From Axinella damicornis (lineage: Eukaryota; Porifera; Demospongiae; Axinellida; Axinellidae): a DNA stretch of 64,000 nucleotides. Below the pieces are notes generated by a model. It saw nothing but the letters and a program-made list of their open reading frames with translations, did not search any database and was not told where the DNA came from. Positions 21,755-33,600 of this stretch are shown here, piece by piece. The stretch is from positions 2,464,783-2,528,782 of the forward strand of contig OZ007507.1 of the NCBI GenBank assembly GCA_963931865.1, written 5' to 3'. Positions within the stretch are counted from its first letter, which is position 1; every line of letters starts with the position of its first letter. The position numbers and the translations under genes were made by a program.

Positions 21755-24700
21755 ATGATGTCCCAGCCCACACCATCAATTGTTCTTGTGGCAGCACTGC
21801 TCCTCAGCACCCACTCCTGCTGCTCCACTGAGAATGTGTACTGTGTCACACCGACCCTGCCTGCCAACACCTCATGCTCATCCTGCCCTCACAATGCAAC
21901 TCACTGTGCCACACTTTCCGAGTAAGCACAAGAGGCTGAATTGTATTTCACCTCCAACACCACAATAGTATTCTTACCAGGTGACCACACCCTCAATATG
22001 AGTATCGCAGCTGCCAGTACAGGTAGGTTGACCATGTGTGGAGAGTCTTCTTCAGGTTATGTAGCACGAGTTGTTTGCAATGGGGCAGTTGGATTCAGCT
22101 TCAGCAGTATGGTTGACTTCAAACTCTATTCTTTAGCTTTCGCTTCATGTGGCAGGAGTTTTGGTAATTCTAAATTGAAAGCTACACTGCTTTTGGAATC
22201 CATCGAAAATGCTGAAATAGTTAACTGTTCCTTCCATGACAACGTCGGCACTGCACTCATTGTATATGACACTAACATTACTCTAGCTGAGAACAGTGAG
22301 TTCACACACAACCACTGTAATCGTGAGGGGTTCATACCTAACACTGCGTGTATTGGAGGAGGTGGCATCACTGCTGCTCATAGCAACCTGACATTCACTG
22401 GAAACACAACCTTCGTTGGAAATGATGGCTCAGCTAGCACTGGAATCAATGTGACCAACTGCAGTCTGAGTTCCGCTGGAAGCATCCGCTTTATAAACCA
22501 CACAAACACAGGTGATACACAACACCCTACTGGAGCTATCTGGGCATTAGCAAGCTCTTTAAGCTTCACTGGAACCAGCAACTTCATCAACAATGCAGCA
22601 GATGAAGGTGGTGCGATTTACGCATCATTCAATGTGTCATTGAGTTTCATTGGAGCTAGCAACTTCATCAATAACACAGCAGGTCATGGTGGTGTGATTT
22701 ATGCATTACACAATGTGTCGTTACATTTCATTGGAGCTAGCAACTTTGTCAATAACACTGCCGGTCATGAGGGTGGCGCGATTTCTGCATCGTCCAATGT
22801 GTCATTGAGTTTCAATGGAGCTAGCAACTTCAATCCATAACACTGCAAATTTTTTTGGCGGTGCAATTTCTGCACAATACAATGTGGAATTGAGTCTCAC
22901 TGGAGATAGCAACTTCATCAACAACTCAGCAGCTGAGGGTGGTGTATTTTTTGCATTCAACAACATATCAGTTAGTTTCATGGGAACCAGCAACTTCATC
23001 AACAACTCAGCAAGTTTGGACGGTGGTGGAGCATTTCTGTCAAGGGCTTCCAGTTTCTTCATTTTGCCTAATACAACAGTGTACTGGGAGAACAATCGTG
23101 CAAGTTTTGGAGGAGCCATCTATGTTGTTGATCAATCTCCCCTTCATTTACTGCACTAAAATTGAAACAGATATAGATTATTGCTTCTTTCAACTTCCAG
23201 GCCAGAATCTGTCCCACGGTATTGATGTCCAGTTTGTTTTCAAGGATAACTCTGCTGATTTTGCAGGCAGTGTATTATATGGTGGTGCAATAGATAACTG
23301 CACACTTACTGGTTTGAACTCGTATAGTTCTGGTGAAGTGTTTGACATGTTAGTCCACTATGAAGATGACAGTGCAACGAATTCAAGCATTTCCTCTGAT
23401 CCATTTGGCATATGCTCCTGTGAAGGTAACCATCTAAACTGTAGTAAGTCACCCACATACTCAGTGTATCCTGGTGAAACATTTCATGCTTCAGTGGTTG
23501 CAGTCGGACAGAGAAATGCGATAATGCCTTCTGCAGTCAGAAGCGGTTTCACTGCCGGTTACCTTCAAGGCTTTCAGTACATCCAAGAAACCAACAGTAC
23601 CTGCACCCAACTCAGCTACACTGTTTTTGCACAGTCTTACTCCAATGCCCATCTAGAGCTTTACGCAGATGGACCATGTACAACCTTCAGTGATGAACTG
23701 GTTCTTCAACTGGATATACGTTCGACCTGCCCACCTGGCTTTAACCTATCAAGTGCTGAGAGTTCATGTGTGTGCGAACAAAGACTTGAAGAATACACAA
23801 GCCGCTGCAATATAACTGATGGATTGGGGCGAATAACACGTGATTCACACGACCAATTTTGGGTTGGATATGATCAGTCTCACGGACTCATTTTACACCC
23901 ACACTGCCCTCTCGACTACTGTGTCTCTCATACAGTGGAGTTTCCTCTCAACAATACAGATTTGCAGTGCGCTTACCAGAGAACAGGTCATTTATGTGGA
24001 GCTTGCAAGAGAGGCTATAGTCTTGTACTAGGTACTTCTCAATGCACGCAGTGCACCAACAGTCACCTTGCCTTGCTTGTCCCTTTTGCACTGATGGGAA
24101 TAGCACTAGTCCTTTTGCTGTTTGTCTGCAAGCTGACAGTGGTGACAGGAACACTCAGTGGGGTAGTGTTCTATGCCAATATTGTAGGAGTCAACCGGAC
24201 ATTGTTTCTACCAGTGGAAACTACAGACGCTTTATCGGTCTTCATCGCATGGCTAAACCTTGACTTTGGTGTTGAATCTTGTTTCTACAATGGAATGGAT
24301 GCTTACAGCAAAACATGGCTGCAGTTCGTGTTCCCTGTATACATTTGGATGATAGTAGGACTCCTGATACTTGTTAGCCATTTCTCAGACAAGTTTGCAA
24401 AACTACTAGGCAACAACCCAGCTTCTGTCTTGGCCACACTCGTCCTCCTCTCGTATGCAAAGATTCTCCGGACAATACTTGCTGCTATTAATCTCACCTA
24501 CCTGGAGTATCCAACATACAGCAAAGGGGTGTGGCTGAATGATGCCAACATCAACTACCTTAGTGGCAAACACATTCCCCTCTTCCTAGTGGCAATCATA
24601 TTTCTCTTTCTTCCTTACACCCTCTTGCTTCTCTGTGGTCAGTGGCTCCAGGCCGTATCACACCTGAGGCTGTTTGCATGGGTTAACAGGCTGAAACCTT

Positions 24701-25230
24701 TTATGGATTCTTACCATGCCCCTTACAAAGCAAAGCATCGCTATTGGCCTGGACTACTCCTTGTGCTTCGCTTTGGTCTTCTTTTAGTCTTTGCAGTCAA
24801 TCCTCAGCAAGACCCCAGTATCAACCTGCCTGCAATTCAGGTGGGAACCGGGATCCTTACAATTTGGGCCTGGATCAGTGGTGGGGTTTACAGGAACTGG
24901 TGTCTCAATGCTCTTGAAGGTTCCTTTGCTCTGAATTTAATCATCCTCACTGCTACCTACCACGTCAAACTCTCAGGAGGAAATCTGCTTGCTGTTGGAC
25001 ACACCTCTGTTACCATAGCACTTGTGACATTCATTGGGATCCTTGTCTACCACATCTTCCAGCAAGTGAGGGACTCAAAGCTGTGGAAGAAGATTCCCAA
25101 GCTGAACAGGGAGTTGAACGAAAATTGTGCACCAGTAGTTGCCAAACCTGCCGTAGTAGTTGAAGACTTCAGTCAATTTCGTGAACCTCTTCTTGAGGAC
25201 CCTCCAGGACCGAACTATGGTGCCTTCTAA
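21755..25230 (+). pseudogene. Array copy 4: broken beta-helix/multi-TM gene
   Basis: This is a full-length copy with three lesions relative to the intact copy 6. The first is a TAA stop at 21923-21925 where the others have a Tyr codon, after about 56 codons. The second is a one-base insertion near 22832, in the repeat unit that reads S-N-F-I-H-N-T in copy 6. The third is one extra C near 23139-23142. There is also a nine-base in-frame deletion near 24597 that shortens a membrane segment (A-I-I-F-L-F-L-P for A-I-C-F-F-L-F-L-F-L-P). Six repeat units are countable, one fewer than copy 6. The 3' frame from about 23140 to 25230 stays open for some 700 codons, so decay is recent. The start codon, signal peptide and upstream acceptor are intact. 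The single-base lesions could be assembly errors, but the stop codon is a substitution and argues for a real pseudogene. Confidence 0.8.
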
Positions 25231-25652
25231 TCCATGATTGTATGCTATCTATGGAGCAATTTCAATTAGCCAAACTTTGCATTTGCTGATATGGGTTGTT
25301 ACGTTTTTGAGTTTCTCTAGAGAATATTTGCCACATAAAATTATTGCTAGGTGTAGCTATACACTAGCTAGGCTTTGAAAACTATTGCAAGCAACCAGCT
25401 TTAACAGTACAAAACAAAAAATACACTTCACATAAGTACATACAAGAACAGAAGGTTATGGATCAGAAAGTACATAAGTCAACTAACCGGAAAGTATATG
25501 TTGGGTGTCCAGCACCTAGCTATAAACAGCCGACAAAATTGAGCATAATACACAACAATAATAATTATTTACAAATATATGAAAATAATAAGAATAATAA
25601 ATACAGCAGGGAGATACTAATGCATGGCCGCAGCCAGACCTGCCCCATCCTC

Positions 25653-25900
25653 CAAAAAGGATGGTTTCAAGGTGAGTGCTTTGACCAGTCCTCCAACACG
25701 GCTTGAACCCTTCAGTAACGCTGCTTAACTGGCGGAAGGCTAGCAATGCTGTGTGCACACCGAAGCCCATACACAGGCCGTACACACAGACATTTACCCC
25801 ACCAGAAAAACAAACGCCACTTCTGGGGATCGAACCTGCGGCACCACCGCCTAGCTGGGCTCCCAGTCAAGATGTTATCCCACTACGTCAATCCACCACC
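25653..25900 (-). mobile_element. tRNA-derived SINE, copy B (inverted)
   Basis: On the minus strand this repeats SINE copy A: box A TGACGTAGTGGG, box B GGTTCGATCCC, and the same body to CTTGAAACCATCC. Beyond the shared part its minus-strand 3' side runs into AT-rich text with AATAATAA-like units near 25560-25610, a plausible SINE tail, so the element may extend to about 25550. Confidence 0.8.
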
Positions 25901-27286
25901 CCACTAGCTAGGTAGCTTCGGAACAACATTTGCTAGTTATGTTGCATATATTACACGTTACTATGAACTCACTGTATTTCCATTATGGCATAAAATCGTA
26001 TAGTAGCTACAGTTCAAATGTTATCCCTGAAGAATCAAGTTTCAGAATTCTGTTGCTATGGCAATAACAAGCACTCTTAACCGCCAAATAATCTGTATCT
26101 CAGATTTGCATGGATACTGATTGTTGTCATTCCAATAGCAATGAAACCTGAATTTTAATTCCTAGCAGTTGTGATATAGCTAGATGGAATATCAGTGAGT
26201 GAGACCTGTAGTATCTGAATCAGTTGGTGTATATACAACACAATCACCGTATACACATGGAGTTCTTGAAATGGTTGCTTTGCCATGCTTGGTACGAAAC
26301 CTATAGCCTGGGCAAAATTAATAGTAGTGTAAGCGATGTTGAATGTAAATAGCTATGTCCTCTCTACCTATATTGTCATGACTAGAAACAGAAGAAGAGG
26401 AGACTCACCTACTGTGAGTGACTCCGGCAACTCCACCTCATCTGCTTAATGAGGTGCAGATGGTCAGAAATTATTACAAAGGATTCCTGATTCACAGTTT
26501 CCCTCCTGCACCCAGTGGTAATACAAATTGGACGAGCTTCGCTGGAACATTTTAGATATGCAGAGCAAATAGCAGGCCAGCCCACATCCTGTAACTTCAG
26601 AGGAAATTTTCAGCTAAGGCTAACAGATGACAAGCACAGCTCTAACTAGTACAGAAAAATGGTCAAAGAGTGCCATTCCTAGCACCCAGCTGAAACAAAA
26701 GCCTTTAGTTTTACAGCCTCTGCTACTTCTAGTTATAAAGTCAATCCACAGAGTTCTTGCTGCATTTGTTTTCTGAAACCAGCCCCTTGCTTAAGCATCA
26801 CAGGTAATAATAGAGTCTGGCTGAAGAATGAAGGAAGACTCAAATTGATATTGACTGCATATGTGGGCCCTTGTGGGGGTAATCTAGAATTTTGAAAGGG
26901 ACCATCGCTATAGCAGGAGTGTTCATATGGGACACTGTTTACATCGTACAGGCACACAAATACTGCTGACCCATACGCATGGATCAGTCGACAATCATGC
27001 ATATGAAAGGACAACAATGCCCATGCAGTACAGTCTGAAGGATTTTGGTAGTCTCTCTATGTGGAGTGGCTTCATCATGGTTGCACATTATTTGTCCATG
27101 GCTTGTCAGTACAAATGAGTCACATGCACTATAGTAAGTTATGATAACTCATGTGATGTGTGGCCAGCAGATGCAATAATTATACCAGTATAGCAAGCTA
27201 ACCATGTGATAGCATAATTATGTAAGTAAGTCAGGAATATAGCTATCTCTATCTCAATTGTAGAATTTTGCCATCAGTTGATAGCC

Positions 27287-27350
27287 GGAATTCAGAAGAC
27301 TGTGGACACTGCAGCAGTTAGTGCATGGAGTCAACCCTAACAGACTGAAG
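27287..27350 (+). promoter_or_regulatory. Candidate leader exon of copy 5
   Basis: This is the conserved block ending AAG|GTAGCT at 27351, 3.3 kb upstream of copy 5. It is most similar to the block before copy 3 (both start GGAATTCAGAAG), as expected if copies 3 and 5 are sisters. Confidence 0.4.
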
Positions 27351-27837
27351 GTAGCTCTACATGCCTGTTGTGTGCATGTGCTTGACGAGGGTAGCTAGTT
27401 ACAAATTCAAAATTGAGTAATTTGAACCCATGTCCTACTGAATACTAAGTAGCTATATGTTCTCAGTATACCAGTCACTACCAAGTTGTACAGTGCCCGT
27501 GGCAGGGGAGCAGCACACAGGCTATAGCCATCATTCTGGGTGGAATTCTGATTCCAAATAATTGTGTGGAGACTGATTCTGAAGCCACGGTGTGCTGTCT
27601 ACATTGTCTGACTAAGCAGACACTAGACGTCGCTGCTACCACCACAGCTGGCGCCGTCATAAAGTTTACTTACACAAGTGATCCTTGTAAGCCATGGCCA
27701 GTGTGAAGGCTTGCTTTACAGTAAAGCAGCTAAGCCTGAATTTGTGAATGCTGAGAAAAAATGTGTGAATTATAGGTGAATTTAATATGCTGACAGAGAG
27801 AGACAGCTAAAGTAATGCATAGCTATGCAAGAGGCTG

Positions 27838-28880
27838 TGTTGGTAGATAGTGAGAGTAAAGTGCTTGAAACCACCATTTAGTCACAAACAATTGAGCAAT
27901 CTGGTTGCTTCTACCACTCCTAATAATTATGTGGTCTAGTCATTAAGACAGAACCATTTGAATTTGGCTCAAGCCTCCATGGCCACACAATGCTGCCCAT
28001 TATATGCAGCTGCTCCTCTGCCATGCATGTTCCCACTGACTTGGAGCATCAGCGCACTTGCGTGCCCCTGCATATTAAGGATTTGTTGTTTTGGCAATTT
28101 AATTATCACCACTGCCCGACTCTGACTCACCAGAATTGCAATGGCTTGATTAAAGAAGGTAGTTACTAGAATGCATACAGCTATGAGCAGTACAGGATGC
28201 ATTACACACACGGAGTACAGAATTTGCGGCAAGGGCTGGGAAGTTTGCATAGACCACTGATGAGTGCTACACACAGCAAAGGGCATTGTTCCCATTCTGG
28301 TCACGTGAACTGCAGTAGCTATATACTCGTGAACTTTTCAGGCTGTTATAACAACTTTCAGTGTTGGTAGACAATGAGAGTATTAGCTCGGGCAAAGTGC
28401 TTGAAACCACCATTTAGTCACATGATAAGGACGCAATTGGGCAGTCTGGTTGCTTCTACCACATGGTCTAGTCATTAAGACAGAATTATTTGAATTTGGC
28501 TCAGGCCTGCATGGCCATACAACATTGCCCACTATATGCAGCTGCTCCTCTGCCATGAGCCCACTGACTTGGAGCATCTGTGCACACACGTGCCACTGCA
28601 TATTAAGGATTTGTTGTCAGTTTGGCAATTTAATTATCACCACTGCCCGACTTACCAGAATTGCAATGGCTTGATTAAAGAGAAGGTAGTACAGCTATGA
28701 GCAGTACAGGATGCATTACACACACGGAGTACAGAATTTGCGGCAAGGGCTGGGAAGTTTGTATAGACCACTGATGAGTGCTACACACAGCAAAGGGCAT
28801 TGTTCCCATTCTTGTCATGTGACCTGCAGTAGCTATATACTCGTGAACTTTTCAGGCCATTATAACAACTTTCATTGTTG
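27838..28880. repeat. 525-bp tandem duplication in the spacer
   Basis: The text from TGTTGGTAGATAGTGAGAG (27838) to about 28362 is repeated from 28363 (TGTTGGTAGACAATGAGAG) to about 28880. Both copies contain the CAGTACAGGATGCATTACAC stretch. Matching spacers near 11.6, 20.0 and 36.9 kb have a single copy, so the duplication is local and late. Confidence 0.85.
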
Positions 28881-29493
28881 CAGTTACTCCATGCTATCTG
28901 AAGTGGCTCATCATAGTAGCTATAGTGCCATTGCATGAAACCACGCCTGAATCCAAGATTTCTGAACACACTGCAATACAACATTAATTTGTTATTTAAA
29001 TTAACCTTTCCTCTGCAAACCTCAGAATTTCTTTGTGGATCACACTTTCATAACTAGCTATGACAAATCGACCCTAGCTAGCTACATCATGTAAGCACTA
29101 GCGTTAATATGTCAGCCTTATCATAGATCCATAGTTTTTGGCATCATTCAGCAGCTGCACAAACTTGACTGTACAGAAAGCCGATGGCTGTTGCATGTAT
29201 GTGACGTTAGCAGCCATTTGTGGAAAATAAGCAGCGGCATTCTTTCTTCATCTGTGTGTCCATAAAGAACCTCACTCTTGAGATATCAGGAGGGAATAGG
29301 GGCTTCTATTAATACTGGCCCCTAGGTAGGCTATTCCTTCCATTGCAGTACTCTTCCCTGTTGAAGAGACTGATTGAACATCATTGTTGCATGTGATGTG
29401 GGTGGGGTGTTTTAGCATTGGTGCAGGGATTGACTTCTTAGATACATCAACCCTAAGAGAGAAGAAGATCATAGCCTATGGGAGGACTTAGTA

Positions 29494-29741
29494 GCAAGAG
29501 TTCATAACAATAAGAGTGTGCAACTGCCATATGGGTTCCACTACCACCATCTTGGCAGTATGACACAGGCAATCAGTGGTGAAGCATATTATGCTAAAGT
29601 AAGAGTGAAATTGAGATTACTACAGAGTTTACACAGCCTATGTGTATGTAGGCCACACTGATTGCCTAGGCATACTGCCCAGATGGTGGTAGTGGAACCC
29701 ATATGGCAGTTGCACACTCTTATTGTTATGAACTCTTGTTA
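29494..29741. mobile_element. Foldback MITE with about 70-80-bp arms
   Basis: The left arm (29494 to about 29570) and right arm (about 29664 to 29741) are reverse complements. CAAGAGTTCATAACAATAAG on the left pairs with CTTATTGTTATGAACTCTTG on the right, and the inner ATATGGGTTCCACTACCACC also pairs. About 90 bases of unpaired centre separate them. The matching place before copy 6 (near 38.0 kb) lacks it, so it is an insertion. No coding capacity. Confidence 0.85.
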
Positions 29742-30067
29742 GTAGCTATACAAGAAAAAACAAAAGCTCCTAACATCGTAGATAATCAGGCAGGTGACCA
29801 GTCCTGAATTGAATCCAAATGATGGGGGTCTGGTCTGTGTTGAATCAAGATGGGTATGATATGTGTTGAAAACATAAAATGAGGGTGCTGAGGAGCTCAT
29901 CCTTTATAGCAAGGGTTCATACAAGTTTGCAAAGGTGGGGGCTATTGAAAAGATCATGACATTGTGCAAAGCACACAAATTCATTTATAATTAAAACTTG
30001 TGTAACCATTAAACTGACGCATGATTCATGTAAAGAAATTGCACTGTACAGCACATCATTAGCAAAA

Positions 30068-30246
30068 AAGGGGTGGGGGGGAGGGGGGGAGGGGGGGAGG
30101 GGGGGAAGGGGGGGAGGAGGGGGGGGAGGAGGGGGGGAGGGGGGGAGGAGGGGGGAGGGGGGAGGAGGGGGGGAGGGGGGGAAGGGGGGGAGGAGGGGGG
30201 GGAGGAGGGGGGGGAGGGGGGGAGGAGGGAGGGGAGGGGGGGGAGG

Positions 30247-30280
<34 letters not shown>
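30068..30280. repeat. G-rich purine tract ending in a 40-base G run
   Basis: About 210 bases contain only G and A on + (GGGGGGA-type units), ending in about 40 G. The six-frame open reading frames through it are artefacts of composition. Such tracts can form triplex or quadruplex DNA and are prone to misassembly. Confidence 0.9.
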
Positions 30281-30282
<2 letters not shown>

Positions 30283-30306
30283 AGAGAGGTTATAGTCTTG
30301 TACTAG
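30281..30306 (+). other. 26-base copy of array-gene coding sequence
   Basis: Directly after the G tract, 26 bases are identical to the C-K-R-G-Y-S-L-V-L codons of copy 5 (33549-33574), starting CAAGAGAGGTTATAGTC. The text then changes to T-C-C-C-C-C. Nothing else of the gene is present around it. Confidence 0.85.
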
Positions 30307-30648
30307 TCCCCCCTAACCCCCTTTATTTGTATAGCATGTCCTCCTGATGATAGCATGAGGACACTATAGTATTTCATCAGTTCAGGAATTCATACAAGCC
30401 TTTCATGCAGAACTCCTGGTCTCTATAATGAACTTAGCTCTTCAACAGTGCAGCTGTATACATGCAGAGCGTCTTCCAATATTGAGACTTGGTGAATGGG
30501 GATCTGATGAACCACAAGAAGGCATTAGCTGTATGGAAGTTATAACTACTTGACGAATTAAGCCTTGTGACATAATTTGCAGGTAATTTATATGATTGTA
30601 GCTCTAACACTAACTTCTGCTCTTCCTACAGTCCACATGTACAGAACA

Positions 30649-33600
30649 ATGATGTCCCAGTCCACACCACCAATAATTGTTGTTCTTGTGGCAGCACTGC
30701 TCCTAAGCACCCTCTCCTGCTGCTCCACTGAGAGTGTGTACTGTGTCACACCGACCCTGCCTGCCAACACTTCATGCTCATCCTGCCCTCACAATGCAAC
30801 TCACTGTGCCACACTTTCCGAGTATGCACAAGAGGCCGAATTGTATTTCACCTCCAACACCACAGTGATATTCTTACCAGGTGACCACACCCTCAGTATG
30901 AACATTACAGCTGCCAGTATAAGCAGGTTGACCATGTGTGGAGAGTCTTCTTCAGGTTATGTAGCAAGAGTTGTTTGCAATGGGTCAGTTGGCTTCAGCT
31001 TCACCAGTATGGTTGACTTCAGAATCCATTCTTTAACTTTTACTTCATGTGGTAGGAGTTTTGGTGAATCTAAATTCAAAGCTACACTGCATTTGCAATC
31101 CATCGAAAATGCTGAACTAGTTAACTGTTCCTTCCATGACAACGTCGGCACTGCACTCACAGTATATGACACCAACATTACTCTAGCAGAGAACAGTGAG
31201 TTCACACATAACTACTGTAATCATGAGAGGTTCGTACCTAACTCTGCATGTATAGGAGGTGGCATCACTGCTGTTGATAGCAACCTGACATTCATTGGGA
31301 ACACAACCTTCATTGGAAATGATGGCTCAGCTAGCGTTGGAATCAGTGTGACCAACTGCAGTCTGAGTTCCACTGGAAGCATCCACTTTATAAACACCAC
31401 AAACACAGGTACCAGTGAGATGTATACACAAAACCACACTGTTGGAGCTATCTGGGCATTAGCAAGCTCTTTAAGCTTCACTGGAACCAGCAACTTCATC
31501 AACAACTCAGCACACTCTGGCTGTTGTGGTGCAATTTTTGCAAACAACACATACTTTAGTTTCATGGGAGCTAGCACCTTCATCAACAACTCAGCAAGTC
31601 CGGGCCTGCCAGGTAGTGCATTTGACCATACTACTAGTGGTGGTGCAATTTATGCATACAACACATACTTTAGTTTCATGGGAGCTAACACCTTCATCAA
31701 CAACTCAGCAACATTATTTGTGATCTATGGTGGTGATGGTGGTGCAATTTATGCATACAACACATACTTGAGTTTCATGGGAGCTAGCAACTTCATCAAC
31801 AACTCAGCAGGTCAACAGGGTGGTGCAATTAAAGCAGAAGGTAACACATCTTTCAATTTCAATGGAACTACCAACTTCATCAACAACTTAGCAGGTCAAC
31901 AGAGTGGTGAAACTGACTTTCCTAGTGGTGGTGCAATTTCTGCATGCATGTACGTTCAGAGTGCAATTTCTGCATGCAACACATACTTTAGTTTCATGGG
32001 AGCTAGCACCTTCATCAACAACTCAGCACCTGATTATGGTGGTGCAATTTCTGCATCCAACACAAACTTTAGTTTCATGGGAGCTAACACCTTCATCAAC
32101 AACTCAGCAACACCATTTATATTATCCTCTGGTGGTGGTGGTGGTGCAATTTATGCAGACAACACAAACTTGAGTTTCATGGGAGCTAGCAACTTCATAA
32201 ACAACTCAGCAGGTGAACAGGGTGGTGCAATTAATGCAAAAGATACATCTTTCAGTTTCAATGGAACTACCAACTTCATCAACAACTCAGCAGGTCAACA
32301 GAGTGATGCATATGACTTTCGTAGTGGTGGTGCAATTGATGCAGACAACACATACTTGAGTTTCATGGGAGCTAGCAACTTCATCAACAACTCAGCAGGT
32401 CAACAGGGTGGTGCAATTAATGCAGAAGATACATCTTTCAGTTTCAATGGAACTACCAACTTCATCAACAACTGTGCAGACTCTATTGGTGGTGCAATTC
32501 TTGTAGCAGATAATACTTTATTACATTTTGCTGGAACTAGCAACTTCATCAACAACTCTGCACCAGATGGCAACGGTGGTGGAGTATATCTGAGTGCTTG
32601 CAGTTTCTTCTTTTTCCCTAATACAACTGTGTACTGGGAGAACAATCATGCACGTTTAGGAGGAGCCATCTTTGTTGATGATCAATCTCCCTTCATTTAC
32701 TGCACTAAAATTGAAAGAGATATAGATAATTGCTTCTTTCAACTTCCAGGCCAGAATCTGTCCAACGGTATTGATGTCCAGTTTGTATTCAAGGATAACT
32801 CTGCTGATGTTGCAGGCAGTGCATTATATGGTGGTGCAATAGATAACTGCAAACTTACCGGTTTGAACTCGTACAGTTCTGGTGAAGTATTTGACATGTT
32901 AGTCAACATTGAGGATGACCGCACAAACTCAAGCATTTCCTCTGCTCCATTTGGCATATGCTCCTGCGAAGGCAACCATCTAAACTGTAGTAAGTCACCC
33001 ACATACTCTGTGTATCCTGGTGAAACATTTCATGTTTCCGTGGTTGCAGTTGGACAGAGAAATGGAAGTATAGTGCCTTCAGCAGTCAGAAGTCGTTTCA
33101 CTGCAGGTCACCTTCAAAGCTTTCAGTACATCCAAGAAACCAACAGTACCTGCACCCAACTCAACTACACCTTTTTTGCACTACCTTTCTCCAATGCCAA
33201 ACTAGAACTTTATGCAGATGGACCATGTACAACATTCGGTGATGAATTGGTTCTTCAGCCGTGTATAAAGCAGACCTGCCCACCTGGCTTTGAGCTATCA
33301 AAGAGCTCGTGTGTCTGTGAGCAAAGACTTGAACGATACACAACCCACTGTAGTATAACTGATGGATTGGGGCGAATAATACGTGATTCACATGACCAAT
33401 TTTGGGTCGGATATGATCAGTCTCATGGACTCATTTTACACCCACACTGCCCTCTCGACTACTGTGTCTCTCATACAGTGGAGTTTCCTCTCAACAATAC
33501 AGATTTGCAGTGTGCCTACCAGAGGACAGGTCTTTTGTGTGGAGCTTGCAAGAGAGGTTATAGTCTTGTACTAGGTACTTCTCAATGCACGCAGTGCACC

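Larger units (their letters stand above)
25231..30648. other. Spacer between copies 4 and 5
   Basis: It holds an inverted SINE (25653-25900), then text matching the spacer after 10.09 kb from about 26.38 kb on. It also has a leader block (27287-27350), a 525-bp tandem duplication (27838-28880), a foldback element (29494-29741), a G-rich purine tract (30068-30280), and a 26-base piece of array-gene coding sequence (30281-30306). The copy 5 promoter-proximal region ends with a candidate 49-base intron (30583-30631). No other gene is seen. Confidence 0.6.

Noticed and set aside
30059..30306. Open frames of pure Gly/Arg/Glu or Pro/Ser on both strands
   Set aside because: They arise only from the GGGGGGA tract; no codon structure or start context.
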